Part shown: one piece after another, positions 1-6,426 of the stretch
How positions within the stretch are numbered: position 1 is the stretch's first letter
How the letters are laid out: each line of letters starts with the position of its first letter
NCBI GenBank assembly: GCA_963205465.1
Contig: CAUJKG010000173.1
Span: 1 to 7,549 of the forward strand
Reading direction: 5' to 3'
Origin: Pseudomonadota bacterium
GTDB lineage: Bacteria; Pseudomonadota; Alphaproteobacteria; Rhizobiales; Xanthobacteraceae
DNA: 7,549 bases
Program-made: the position numbers and the translations under genes
The notes under the pieces: generated by a model
What the model was told of the DNA's origin: nothing
What the model saw: the letters and a program-made list of their open reading frames with translations, nothing else
Database searches by the model: none

Positions 1-583
1 CGAGCAGACGCAGTTCGAGCTCATGGATCTCCAGCAGCGGATCGGCACCACCTTCATCATCGTGACGCACGATCAGGAAGAGGCGATGACGGTCGCGGAC
101 CGCATCGCCGTCATGGATCACGGCAAGCTGGTGCAGGTGGCGACGCCGGCTGAAATCTACGAGCAGCCGAACAGCCGCTATGTCGCGGAATTCGTCGGCG
201 ACATCAACATCATCGAAGCCGAGGTTGTTCGTACGACACCGGAAGAGGTGACGCTGAAATCATCTGCGATGGAAGCCGAGTTGCGTCTGCCTTCGCGCGC
301 GGACGTGAAGGCCGGAGATCGTGCGGCCGTCGCGCTGCGGCCGGAAAAGATCCGCATTGCAAAGGAGCCGCTTGCCGAGGTGCACGCGAACTGCGTGCAG
401 GGCGTGGTCTATGACATCGCCTATCTCGGCGACCTATCGATTTATCACGTGCACCTCGAAAGCGGCCTCGTGCTCAAAGCCGCCAAGACCAATATCTCGC
501 GGCAGATCGAGCCGCCGATCGGCTGGGACGACAAGGTCTATCTCTCCTGGACGCCGGATGCCGGCGTTCTTTTGAAGAACTGA
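1..583 (+). CDS. potG: Putrescine ABC transporter ATP-binding protein, PotG type (5' truncated by window edge)
   Basis: This is the C-terminal 193 residues of the ATPase that powers polyamine import at the cytoplasmic face of the inner membrane. The reading frame is open from base 2, so the gene starts upstream of the window. The visible part opens with EQTQFELMDLQ, followed by the H-loop VTHDQEEAMTVADR (switch His codon at 68-70). Next comes the typical MDHGKLVQVATPAEIYEQP segment that ends the nucleotide-binding domain. The remainder, from about visible residue 65, fits a TOBE-type regulatory domain (for example VALRPEKIRI). Walker A, the signature motif and Walker B would lie off the left edge. 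The family is about 370-380 aa, so roughly half is missing. The PotG assignment rather than PotA or a generic Fe/sulfate ATPase rests on this wording and on the PotH- and PotI-like permeases immediately downstream. Substrate is inferred from family. Confidence 0.93.
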   Translation, partial: EQTQFELMDLQQRIGTTFIIVTHDQEEAMTVADRIAVMDHGKLVQVATPAEIYEQPNSRYVAEFVGDINIIEAEVVRTTPEEVTLKSSAMEAELRLPSRADVKAGDRAAVALRPEKIRIAKEPLAEVHANCVQGVVYDIAYLGDLSIYHVHLESGLVLKAAKTNISRQIEPPIGWDDKVYLSWTPDAGVLLKN

Positions 584-590
584 AGCAGCC

Positions 591-1493
591 ATGGAAAAGC
601 GCAGTCTGTTCAGGAGCATCGCAATCGCGTTGCCGTTTCTGTGGCTTGCATGCTTGTTCCTGCTGCCCTTTCTCATCGTTTTCAAAATCAGCCTGTCGGA
701 TGACGCCGTCGCGCAACCGCCTTACGCGCCGGTGTTCGATTTCGGCGCGGGCTGGGCCGCCATACGCGAGAAGCTCGCGCTGCTCGACTTCGAAAACTAC
801 GCCTTCGTGCTTGGCGACTCGCTCTATGTCTATTCCTACTTCCAGAGCGTGATGCTGGCCGGGCTCGCGACGGTTATCCTGATCGCGGTCGGCTATCCCG
901 TCGCTTATGCGATTGCGCGCGCGCCGCGCGCGATCCGGCCGATCCTGCTGCTTCTGGTCGTGCTGCCGTTCTTCACGTCGTTTTTGATCCGGGTTTATGC
1001 CTGGATCGGAATCCTTTCGCGCGAGGGCCTGCTCAATCAATTGCTGTTGTCGCTTGGCGTAATTTCGGAGCCGCTAGAAATTCTCTCGACCAACGTCGCA
1101 GTCGTGATCGGCATGGTCTATTCGTACTTTCCCTTCATGGTGCTGCCGCTCTATGCGGCGCTCGAACGGATGGACGACTCGCTCCTCGAAGCCGCAGCCG
1201 ATCTCGGCGCGACGCCTGCAAGTGCATTCTGGCGCATCACGGTTCCGGTTTCCGCGCCCGGTATCGTCGCCGGTGCGCTGCTCTGCTTCATTCCCGCGGT
1301 CGGCGAATTCGTGATCCCCGACCTCCTCGGCGGCTCCGATACGCAGATGATCGGCCGCACGGTATGGAACGAGTTCGCGGTGAACCGCTCGTGGTCGGTG
1401 TCTTCCGCGCTTGCGATCCTGATTCTGCTCGTTTTGCTGGTGCCGATCCTGATCTACCAGCGCATGCAGTTGCGCGAACTGGAAGAGCGCTGA
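591..1493 (+). CDS. potH: Putrescine ABC transporter permease, PotH type
   Basis: First of two inner-membrane permease subunits forming the translocation channel. The 300-aa length is usual for the family. Hydrophobic segments lie at about residues 11-32, 86-109, 116-139, 167-190, 219-243 and 270-290, consistent with six helices. The EAA loop that docks on the ATPase is clear: LLEAAADLGATPASAFWRITVP, with E200, A201, A202 and G206. Phrases typical of PotH are present, including PFFTSFLIRVYAWIGIL, VYSYFPFMVLPLYAALER and FIPAVGEFVIPDLLGG. The ATG lies 7 nt after the potG stop, with a modest GAAG at 582-585 as the ribosome binding site that overlaps the potG stop codon, so translation is probably coupled. 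PotB is the alternative; the PotI-like partner and the GEFVIP block favour PotH. Substrate specificity (putrescine versus a related polyamine) cannot be read from the permease. Confidence 0.95.
   Translation: MEKRSLFRSIAIALPFLWLACLFLLPFLIVFKISLSDDAVAQPPYAPVFDFGAGWAAIREKLALLDFENYAFVLGDSLYVYSYFQSVMLAGLATVILIAVGYPVAYAIARAPRAIRPILLLLVVLPFFTSFLIRVYAWIGILSREGLLNQLLLSLGVISEPLEILSTNVAVVIGMVYSYFPFMVLPLYAALERMDDSLLEAAADLGATPASAFWRITVPVSAPGIVAGALLCFIPAVGEFVIPDLLGGSDTQMIGRTVWNEFAVNRSWSVSSALAILILLVLLVPILIYQRMQLRELEER
1481..1487 (+). promoter_or_regulatory. Ribosome binding site of potI
   Basis: GGAAGAG lies 7 nt before the ATG at 1495, within the last codons of potH. It supports this ATG rather than the in-frame ATG two codons later (1501) and indicates local translational coupling between the two permease genes. 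Confidence 0.7.
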
Positions 1494-1494
1494 C

Positions 1495-2298
1495 ATGGCG
1501 ATGCGCAAGGGCCTATCGCCAGTTACGGCAACCGCGCTCGCGGCTGGGCTCGCGTTCCTTTACGTGCCGCTGTTCCTGCTCGTGATCTATTCCTTCAACG
1601 ACTCCCGCCTCGTTACCGTATGGGGCGGCTGGTCCACGCGCTGGTATCAGGGCCTGTTGCAAAATCAGGCGCTGATGGATGCCGCCTGGGTGAGCCTGAA
1701 GGTTGCCGCGGTCGCGGCGACGATTGCGACCGTGCTCGGCACGCTCGCGGCGATTGCGCTGGTGCGGGCGGGCCCGTTTCGGGGGCGCACCTTCTTTGCG
1801 GGTCTGGTTTACGCGCCGCTGGTCATGCCGGAAGTCATCACGGGCCTTGCACTGCTGCTTCTCTTCGTGGCCATCGATTTCGAGCGCGGCTTCTGGACCG
1901 TGGCGCTCGCGCACGTAACCTTCACGATGTGCTTTGTCGCGGTGATCGTGCAATCCCGGCTCCTGACCTTCGACGGCAGCCTCGAGGAGGCGGCACTCGA
2001 CCTTGGCGCCACGCCGACCCGGGCCTTCTTCTCGGTAACCTTGCCGGTGATCTTTCCGGCCGTGGCGGCGGGCTGGCTCCTTGCCTTCACGCTTTCGCTC
2101 GACGATCTTGTGATCGCGAGTTTCACGGCCGGGCCGGGAAACACCACGCTGCCGATGCGTATTTACAGCCAGGTCCGGCTCGGCGTGACGCCGGAAGTGA
2201 ATGCCATCAGCACGGTTTTTATTATTGTGATTACTGCCGTGGTTTTGACCGCTTCGCTCGCCATGAAATGGCAGCAGGGTAGAACCGAAAGAGAATAG
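1495..2298 (+). CDS. potI: Putrescine ABC transporter permease, PotI type
   Basis: Second permease subunit, 267 aa, pairing with PotH in the membrane. It begins with a hydrophobic segment (about residues 10-33) followed by the PotI-like periplasmic stretch IYSFNDSRLVTVWGGWSTRW. Further hydrophobic segments lie at about 66-92, 101-126, 133-154, 182-210 and 238-258. The EAA loop reads SLEEAALDLGATPTRAFF (E165, A166, A167, G171), and LLAFTLSLDDLVIASF follows, a stretch strongly conserved in PotC/PotI. The C-terminal LPMRIYSQVRLGVTPEVNA also fits. One base separates its ATG from the potH stop. A good ribosome binding site, GGAAGAG at 1481-1487, lies 7 nt before the start, inside the potH coding end. 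PotC of the spermidine system is the nearest alternative. Confidence 0.95.
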   Translation: MAMRKGLSPVTATALAAGLAFLYVPLFLLVIYSFNDSRLVTVWGGWSTRWYQGLLQNQALMDAAWVSLKVAAVAATIATVLGTLAAIALVRAGPFRGRTFFAGLVYAPLVMPEVITGLALLLLFVAIDFERGFWTVALAHVTFTMCFVAVIVQSRLLTFDGSLEEAALDLGATPTRAFFSVTLPVIFPAVAAGWLLAFTLSLDDLVIASFTAGPGNTTLPMRIYSQVRLGVTPEVNAISTVFIIVITAVVLTASLAMKWQQGRTERE

Positions 2299-2301
2299 AT
2301 G
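2296..2301 (+). other. Abutting stop/start junction potI-pgi
   Basis: TAGATG joins the potI stop (2296-2298) to the pgi start (2299-2301) with no base between them. This geometry favours a terminating ribosome re-initiating on pgi, so pgi output may partly follow potI translation. The coupling is inferred. Confidence 0.6.
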
Positions 2302-3609
2302 ACCGGATTGCCGTTTTCGCAGGATGTGAGCCGCGCCTTCTCCGGCGCGATCGCAAGGACTGCGTTCGAGAACAATCTGCAACGCCTTGCCGCGCCGCTT
2401 GCGGGCCTGCGCGAAGCTTACGAGAAGGATTCGCTTGCGCTTTTGCGCCTGCCGGAGCGGACGGATGATCTCGCGCCGACCGAAGCGTTCGCCGCGAAGC
2501 TGAAGGACGCGGAGCACGTGGTATTTCTCGGCACCGGCGGTTCCAGCCTCGGCGGTCAGACGCTGGCGCAACTTGGCGGTTACAACGTGCCGGGTGTCGG
2601 CGCGCTGACCGGAAAGCCGAAGCTGCACTTTCTCGACAATCTTGATCCCGCGAGCCTTGCGGAATTTCTGGAAAGACTGCCGCTGCAAAATACGCGCTTC
2701 GTCGCGATCTCGAAATCCGGCGGCACCGGAGAAACGCTGGTGCAGGTCATCGCCTTGCTCGGCGCGCTGAAGCAGGCGGGACTGGAACAGAATATCGCGC
2801 GCCATCTCTTCGGTATCACCGAGCCGAAAAAATCCGGCGGCAAAAATGGCTTGCGCGCATTGCTCGAAAAATTCGGCTGCGAAATTCTGGATCACGATAC
2901 CCGCGTCGGCGGGCGCTTCATTGCGCTGACCAATGTCGGGCTTTTGCCTGCGCTGCTTTCCGGTGTCGATATCCGCGCGCTTCGCGCGGGTGCGGGCGAG
3001 ATGCTGAAACCGCTGCTCGTCGGCGCGAAGCCCGACGACTTCGCTCCGGCGGCAGGTGCCGCACTCAGCGTTGCCGCCTATGACGCCGGACTTCCGGTCT
3101 CCGTGCTCCTGGCTTACGGCGATCGCTTCGAGCGGCTGTCACGCTGGTGGATGCAGCTCTGGGGCGAGAGCCTCGGCAAGAACGGGAAGGGCACGACGCC
3201 GATCGCTTCCATCGGGCCGGTCGATCAGCATAGCCAGTTGCAGCTCTGGCTCGATGGCCCGCGCGACAAGCTCTTTACGATCATCTCGCTCGACAACAGC
3301 GACAAGGGGCCTCGCCTCGATGCCGAACTCGCACAGCTTGCAGGCGAACCGGTGTTCGGCGGCCGTACGGTCGGCGATCTCGTCGCGGCACAGGCCCGTG
3401 CGACCGCCGACACGTTGGCAAAGCACCGCCTCCCGTTGCGTGAGATCAAGCTGAAGATGCTCGACGCTTTCGCGCTCGGCGCGCTGATGATGCATTTCAT
3501 GCTGGAGACGATCTTCGGCGGCGAACTGTTCAGCGTGAACACTTACGATCAACCCGCCGTCGAAGAAGGCAAGGTTCTCGCAAAGCGTTATCTCGCGGGC
3601 GAGGCGTAA
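2299..3609 (+). CDS. pgi: Glucose-6-phosphate isomerase, short form
   Basis: Cytoplasmic enzyme interconverting glucose 6-phosphate and fructose 6-phosphate. Two SIS sugar-isomerase lobes are visible. The first has VVFLGTGGSSLGGQ (74-87) and the phosphate-binding loop SKSGGTGET (138-146, matching SKTxTTxET of larger PGIs). The second has the signature-like TRVGGRFIALTNVGLLPALL (201-220). Likely catalytic residues are E290 in GESLGKNGKGTTP, H311 in DQHSQLQLW and K425 in NTYDQPAVEEGK. At 436 aa it is about 110 residues shorter than the enterobacterial enzyme and close to the compact form of many alphaproteobacteria and Bacillus. The ATG directly abuts the potI stop (TAGATG, no spacer). GAAAGAG at 2287-2293 in the potI end is the probable ribosome binding site, so pgi appears co-transcribed with the transporter. 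A bifunctional phosphomannose isomerase activity is possible but not indicated. Confidence 0.93.
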   Translation: MTGLPFSQDVSRAFSGAIARTAFENNLQRLAAPLAGLREAYEKDSLALLRLPERTDDLAPTEAFAAKLKDAEHVVFLGTGGSSLGGQTLAQLGGYNVPGVGALTGKPKLHFLDNLDPASLAEFLERLPLQNTRFVAISKSGGTGETLVQVIALLGALKQAGLEQNIARHLFGITEPKKSGGKNGLRALLEKFGCEILDHDTRVGGRFIALTNVGLLPALLSGVDIRALRAGAGEMLKPLLVGAKPDDFAPAAGAALSVAAYDAGLPVSVLLAYGDRFERLSRWWMQLWGESLGKNGKGTTPIASIGPVDQHSQLQLWLDGPRDKLFTIISLDNSDKGPRLDAELAQLAGEPVFGGRTVGDLVAAQARATADTLAKHRLPLREIKLKMLDAFALGALMMHFMLETIFGGELFSVNTYDQPAVEEGKVLAKRYLAGEA

Positions 3610-3610
3610 C

Positions 3611-4039
3611 ATGCCGGAGATGATCGCGATCACCGAGACCCTCGCGATCGACGAGCGCGAACTCGACGAAACCTTCGTGCGCTCGTCGGGTCCCGGCGGG
3701 CAGAACGTGAACAAGCTCGCGACCGCCGTGCAGCTTCGCTTCGATCTGCGCGGCTCGCCGAACCTGCCGCCCGGCATGAAATCCCGCGCCGAAAAGCTGG
3801 CGGGCCAGCGGCTCACCCGCGAGGGCGTGATCGTGATTTCCGCGGATCGCTTCCGCACCCAGGAGCAGAACCGGGACGACGCCCGCGCGCGCCTCGTGGA
3901 ACTCCTGCAACGTGCGGCGGTGGTGCCGAAAGTCCGCCGCAAGACGCGACCGACGCTTGCTTCCAAGAAGCGCCGCATCGAGGGCAAGAAGCACCGCGCC
4001 GAGGTCAAGAACCGCCGCGGCCGCCCGGATCTCGAATAG
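3611..4039 (+). CDS. arfB: Alternative ribosome-rescue factor / peptidyl-tRNA hydrolase ArfB (YaeJ)
   Basis: Releases the nascent peptide from ribosomes stalled at the 3' end of broken mRNA. It is a 142-aa, codon-independent relative of class I release factors; E. coli ArfB is about 140 aa. The catalytic loop SSGPGGQNVNKLATAVQLRF carries GGQ at residues 29-31. The globular domain runs to about residue 105. After it comes the basic tail that ArfB inserts into the empty mRNA channel (about 107-142), starting KVRRKTRPTLASKKRR and ending RGRPDLE. The lack of a stop-codon-recognition domain excludes RF1/RF2 and fits ArfB. The ATG follows the pgi stop after 1 nt, with GAGG at 3601-3604 as ribosome binding site. 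A second ATG at 3620 would have that site too far away and GGAG only 1 nt away, so 3611 is preferred. Confidence 0.93.
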   Translation: MPEMIAITETLAIDERELDETFVRSSGPGGQNVNKLATAVQLRFDLRGSPNLPPGMKSRAEKLAGQRLTREGVIVISADRFRTQEQNRDDARARLVELLQRAAVVPKVRRKTRPTLASKKRRIEGKKHRAEVKNRRGRPDLE

Positions 4040-4093
4040 CGCCGCGTGAGCCTCGCCGGTACAATGCGGCTTCCCGTTCCCGAGTCGCGACCC
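4040..4093 (+). other. 54-nt spacer arfB-mutL
   Basis: This is the only real spacer in the + strand block. It holds no clear Shine-Dalgarno sequence before the mutL ATG and no hairpin followed by a T-run. A TACAAT hexamer at 4060-4065 resembles a -10 element but lacks a matching -35 at 16-18 nt. The frame continuous with mutL is open through it from a GTG at 4046, so a 16-residue longer MutL cannot be excluded. Confidence 0.4.
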
Positions 4094-5872
4094 ATGCCCG
4101 TCCGCCAGCTTCCGGAAACCATCGTCAACCGCATCGCTGCGGGTGAGGTGATCGAGCGGCCTGCTTCGGCCGTGAAAGAACTCGTGGAGAACGCGATTGA
4201 CGCAGGCGCGACACGCGTCGAAGTGGTGCTCTCGGGCGGCGGGCGCGAACTGATCCGTGTTTCCGATAATGGCGCCGGCATGAGCGCGGAAGACTTGGCA
4301 CTCTGCGTCGAGCGTCATGCCACCTCCAAGCTCGACAGCGAGGATCTTCTCAATATCTCGACGCTCGGCTTTCGCGGTGAGGCACTCCCTTCGATCGGTG
4401 CCGCAGCGCGGCTTGCCATCGTGACCCGCGCGCGCGGCAGCGAAAACGCGCTCGAAATTCGTGTGGAAGGCGGCGAAAAGTCGGAGATTCGCCCGGCCGC
4501 GCTCGCCGAAGGCACGCGCGTCGAAGTGCGCGATCTCTTTTATGCGACACCGGCGCGGCTGAAATTTCTCAAGAGCGAGCAGGCGGAAACCGCCGCCGCG
4601 ATCGACGTCATAAAGCGGCTTGCGCTGGCAAAGCCCGATGTCGCTTTCACCATCGCGGCGGGCGAGCGGGTGATCCAGTACCCCTTGCGCGGCAGCGATG
4701 AAGCCGGCCGTGCCGCGCGGCTTGCGGATGTAATCGGCGGCGATGCGCGCGCCAATACTGTTGCCATCGATGACGAGCGCGAGGGCGTGCGCGTGCACGG
4801 GCTTGCGGGCCTGCCTACCTTTTCCAAGGCGAACTCGCTCTCGCAGTATTTCTTCGTGAACGGTCGTCCCGTGCGCGACAAGCTGTTGTTCGGCGCGGTG
4901 CGCGGCGGCTATGCCGATCTTCTGCATGGCGGGCGGCATCCGGTGGCGGCACTCTTTATCGAACTCGATCCGCACGAGGTCGATGTCAACGTGCATCCCG
5001 CGAAAGCCGAAGTCCGCTTTCGCGATCCTTCGCTGGTGCGTGGCCTTGTGGTGCGTGCCCTGCAACAGGCGCTCGGCGGCGGCGCGCGCAGAAGTGCGAC
5101 GACCGGCGCAGACCGGCTCGTTTCTTTCGCCCGCCCGCAGACGCCTTCGAATTATTCTTCAAGCTGGCGTGGTGCGTCCGCACCCTATCGCGGCGGCCTT
5201 GCCGAAGCTGCACAAACGGCCTTCGAGACTATGGCGCAGCCGAGTGCGGACGCGCGCGCCGATCTCGCGCCGGTCCTGCAGGCCGATCTTGAACGTCCCT
5301 TGGGTGCCGCACGCGCGCAATTGCACGAGACCTATATCGTTTCGCAGACGGTCGATGGACTTGTGATCGTCGACCAGCACGCCGCGCACGAGCGCATCGT
5401 TTACGAGAAGCTCAAACGCGCGCTTGATGACAGCGGCATCGCGCGCCAGCTCCTGTTGGTGCCTGCGGTGGTCGAATTGGATGCTTCCGATGCCGCGGCG
5501 CTGCTCGCGCGCGCGGACGAGCTTGCGAAACTCGGGCTGGTGCTGGAGCCGTTCGGGCAGGGTGCGGTGCTGGTGCGCGAAACTCCCGCGCTGCTCGGCG
5601 ATACCGATACCCAAATTCTTGTGCGCGATCTCGCCGAGCATCTTGCCGAATGGGACGAGGCGCTGCCGCTGGAGCGAAACCTGCTTGCGGTTGCAAGCCG
5701 TATGTCGTGCCACGGCTCGATCCGCGCGGGCCGCAGGCTGAAGCCCGAAGAGATGAACGCGCTTTTGCGCGAGATGGAGCGGACAGAGAACGCCGGCCAG
5801 TGCAATCACGGCCGCCCGACTTATGTGGAGTTGAAACTCTTCGACATCGAGAAGCTGTTCGGGCGGCGCTAG
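4094..5872 (+). CDS. mutL: DNA mismatch repair protein MutL, endonuclease type
   Basis: Couples mismatch recognition by MutS to strand incision and removal. The N-terminal GHKL ATPase (about 1-330) shows PETIVNRIAAGEVIERPASA, VKELVENAIDAGAT with the catalytic Glu E29, SDNGAGM (57-63), STLGFRGEALPSI (89-101), FFVNGRPVRD (253-262) and VNVHPAKAEVRF (298-309). A variable linker (about 330-405) follows. The C-terminal domain has the metal-binding endonuclease motif DQHAAHERIVYE (427-438, fitting DQHAxxExxxxE), SCHGSIRAGRRL (538-549) and CNHGRP (570-575). These mark a MutH-independent nicking MutL, unlike E. coli. The 592-aa length is normal. The ATG at 4094 is chosen because MPVRQLPETIVNRIAAGE matches the usual MutL N terminus; a GTG at 4046 would add 16 unconserved residues. 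No strong ribosome binding site is visible. Confidence 0.96.
   Translation: MPVRQLPETIVNRIAAGEVIERPASAVKELVENAIDAGATRVEVVLSGGGRELIRVSDNGAGMSAEDLALCVERHATSKLDSEDLLNISTLGFRGEALPSIGAAARLAIVTRARGSENALEIRVEGGEKSEIRPAALAEGTRVEVRDLFYATPARLKFLKSEQAETAAAIDVIKRLALAKPDVAFTIAAGERVIQYPLRGSDEAGRAARLADVIGGDARANTVAIDDEREGVRVHGLAGLPTFSKANSLSQYFFVNGRPVRDKLLFGAVRGGYADLLHGGRHPVAALFIELDPHEVDVNVHPAKAEVRFRDPSLVRGLVVRALQQALGGGARRSATTGADRLVSFARPQTPSNYSSSWRGASAPYRGGLAEAAQTAFETMAQPSADARADLAPVLQADLERPLGAARAQLHETYIVSQTVDGLVIVDQHAAHERIVYEKLKRALDDSGIARQLLLVPAVVELDASDAAALLARADELAKLGLVLEPFGQGAVLVRETPALLGDTDTQILVRDLAEHLAEWDEALPLERNLLAVASRMSCHGSIRAGRRLKPEEMNALLREMERTENAGQCNHGRPTYVELKLFDIEKLFGRR
5869..5872. other. CTAG shared by two convergent stop codons
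   Basis: The palindromic tetranucleotide CTAG provides the TAG stop of mutL on the + strand (5870-5872) and the TAG stop of rsmD on the - strand (5869-5871). The two genes therefore overlap by 4 nt tail to tail, leaving no intergenic space for a terminator. Any transcript end must lie inside the opposing gene. Confidence 0.9.
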
Positions 5873-6423
5873 GCAGTACGCAAAAACACAATCTCCGTAT
5901 CGTCGTAGTCCCGCCGCTCCAGCACTTCGAATCCTTCTGGTGCCACGAACTTCGCTTCCACCGCTTCCTCGACCACGATGAGTGCGTCCTTTGCGAGCCA
6001 GCCGCCTTCGCGCGCCGAAGCAACTGCTTTTTCAGCCAACCCCTTGCCGTAAGGCGGATCGCAGAACACGAGCGAGAACGGCTCGAACGCGCCGCGGGGT
6101 CCGAGCTTCGTCGCGTCGCGCCGGAAAATTTTGGTCGCGCCGGTGAGCGAAAGCGTTTCGACATTCGCGCGGATCAGCGCGCGCGCTTCCGCGGCTTCCT
6201 CGACGAAGAGCGCGAAGGCAGCGCCCCGCGAGATTGCCTCGATCCCGAGCGCGCCGGTGCCGGCGAAGAGGTCGAGTACGCGCGCGCCTTCGGCCGGATC
6301 GCCATAGCCATGCGCGAGAATATTGAAGATCGCCTGCCGGAGCTTGTCCGAGGTTGGACGAATTTTCTGCGACGAGGGGCCTTTCAGCACGCGCCCGCCA
6401 TGCACGCCGCCGGAAACGCGCAT
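5869..6423 (-). CDS. rsmD: 16S rRNA (guanine(966)-N2)-methyltransferase RsmD
   Basis: SAM-dependent enzyme that makes m2G966 (E. coli numbering) in the P-site region of 16S rRNA during 30S assembly. The 184-aa length is usual. The N terminus MRVSGGVHGGRVLKGP and RPTSDKLRQAIFNIL (22-36) are typical RsmD blocks. Motif I for SAM binding is VLDLFAGTGALGIEAISRGA (49-68). The catalytic motif IV is DPPYGKG (122-128), the N2-guanine methyltransferase DPPY form. The C-terminal YDDTEIVFLR closes the Rossmann fold. Its ATG (6421-6423) directly abuts the stop of the pseudouridine synthase gene, and GAAGGGA (minus strand of 6433-6439) is the probable ribosome binding site 9 nt upstream. It is therefore the second gene of a two-gene rRNA-modification operon. 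Confidence 0.95.
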   Translation of the reverse strand: MRVSGGVHGGRVLKGPSSQKIRPTSDKLRQAIFNILAHGYGDPAEGARVLDLFAGTGALGIEAISRGAAFALFVEEAAEARALIRANVETLSLTGATKIFRRDATKLGPRGAFEPFSLVFCDPPYGKGLAEKAVASAREGGWLAKDALIVVEEAVEAKFVAPEGFEVLERRDYDDTEIVFLRTA

Positions 6424-6426
6424 CTA
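6421..6426 (-). other. Abutting stop/start junction rluB-rsmD
   Basis: On the minus strand TAGATG joins the stop of the pseudouridine synthase gene (6424-6426) to the ATG of rsmD (6421-6423) with no spacer, the same hexamer as at potI-pgi. Translational coupling of the two rRNA-modifying enzymes is inferred. Confidence 0.6.

Noticed and set aside
911..935. GC-alternating imperfect inverted repeat in potH
   Set aside because: It encodes the Ala/Arg-rich loop AIARAPRAIRP using GCG and CGC codons, so the symmetry follows from codon choice. It is not followed by a T-run and lies mid-gene.
1513..2895. 460-codon open frame on the - strand opposite potI and pgi
   Set aside because: It crosses the junction of two genuine genes in antisense, is rich in Arg/Gln/His/Glu without domain signals, and is explained by high third-position G+C of the real genes.
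4060..4065. TACAAT as a -10 promoter element for mutL
   Set aside because: No plausible -35 hexamer at 16-18 nt upstream (sequence there is the arfB stop region), and a single hexamer is expected by chance.
3139..4281. 380-codon open frame on the - strand opposite pgi, arfB and the mutL start
   Set aside because: Ser/Arg/Pro-rich shadow translation without motifs, antisense to three well-supported genes.
3530..5065. Long (511-codon) open frame on the - strand opposite arfB and mutL
   Set aside because: It lies wholly antisense to two clearly recognised genes, has a composition typical of GC-rich shadow frames (many His, Arg, Ala, Asp), and shows no recognisable motif.
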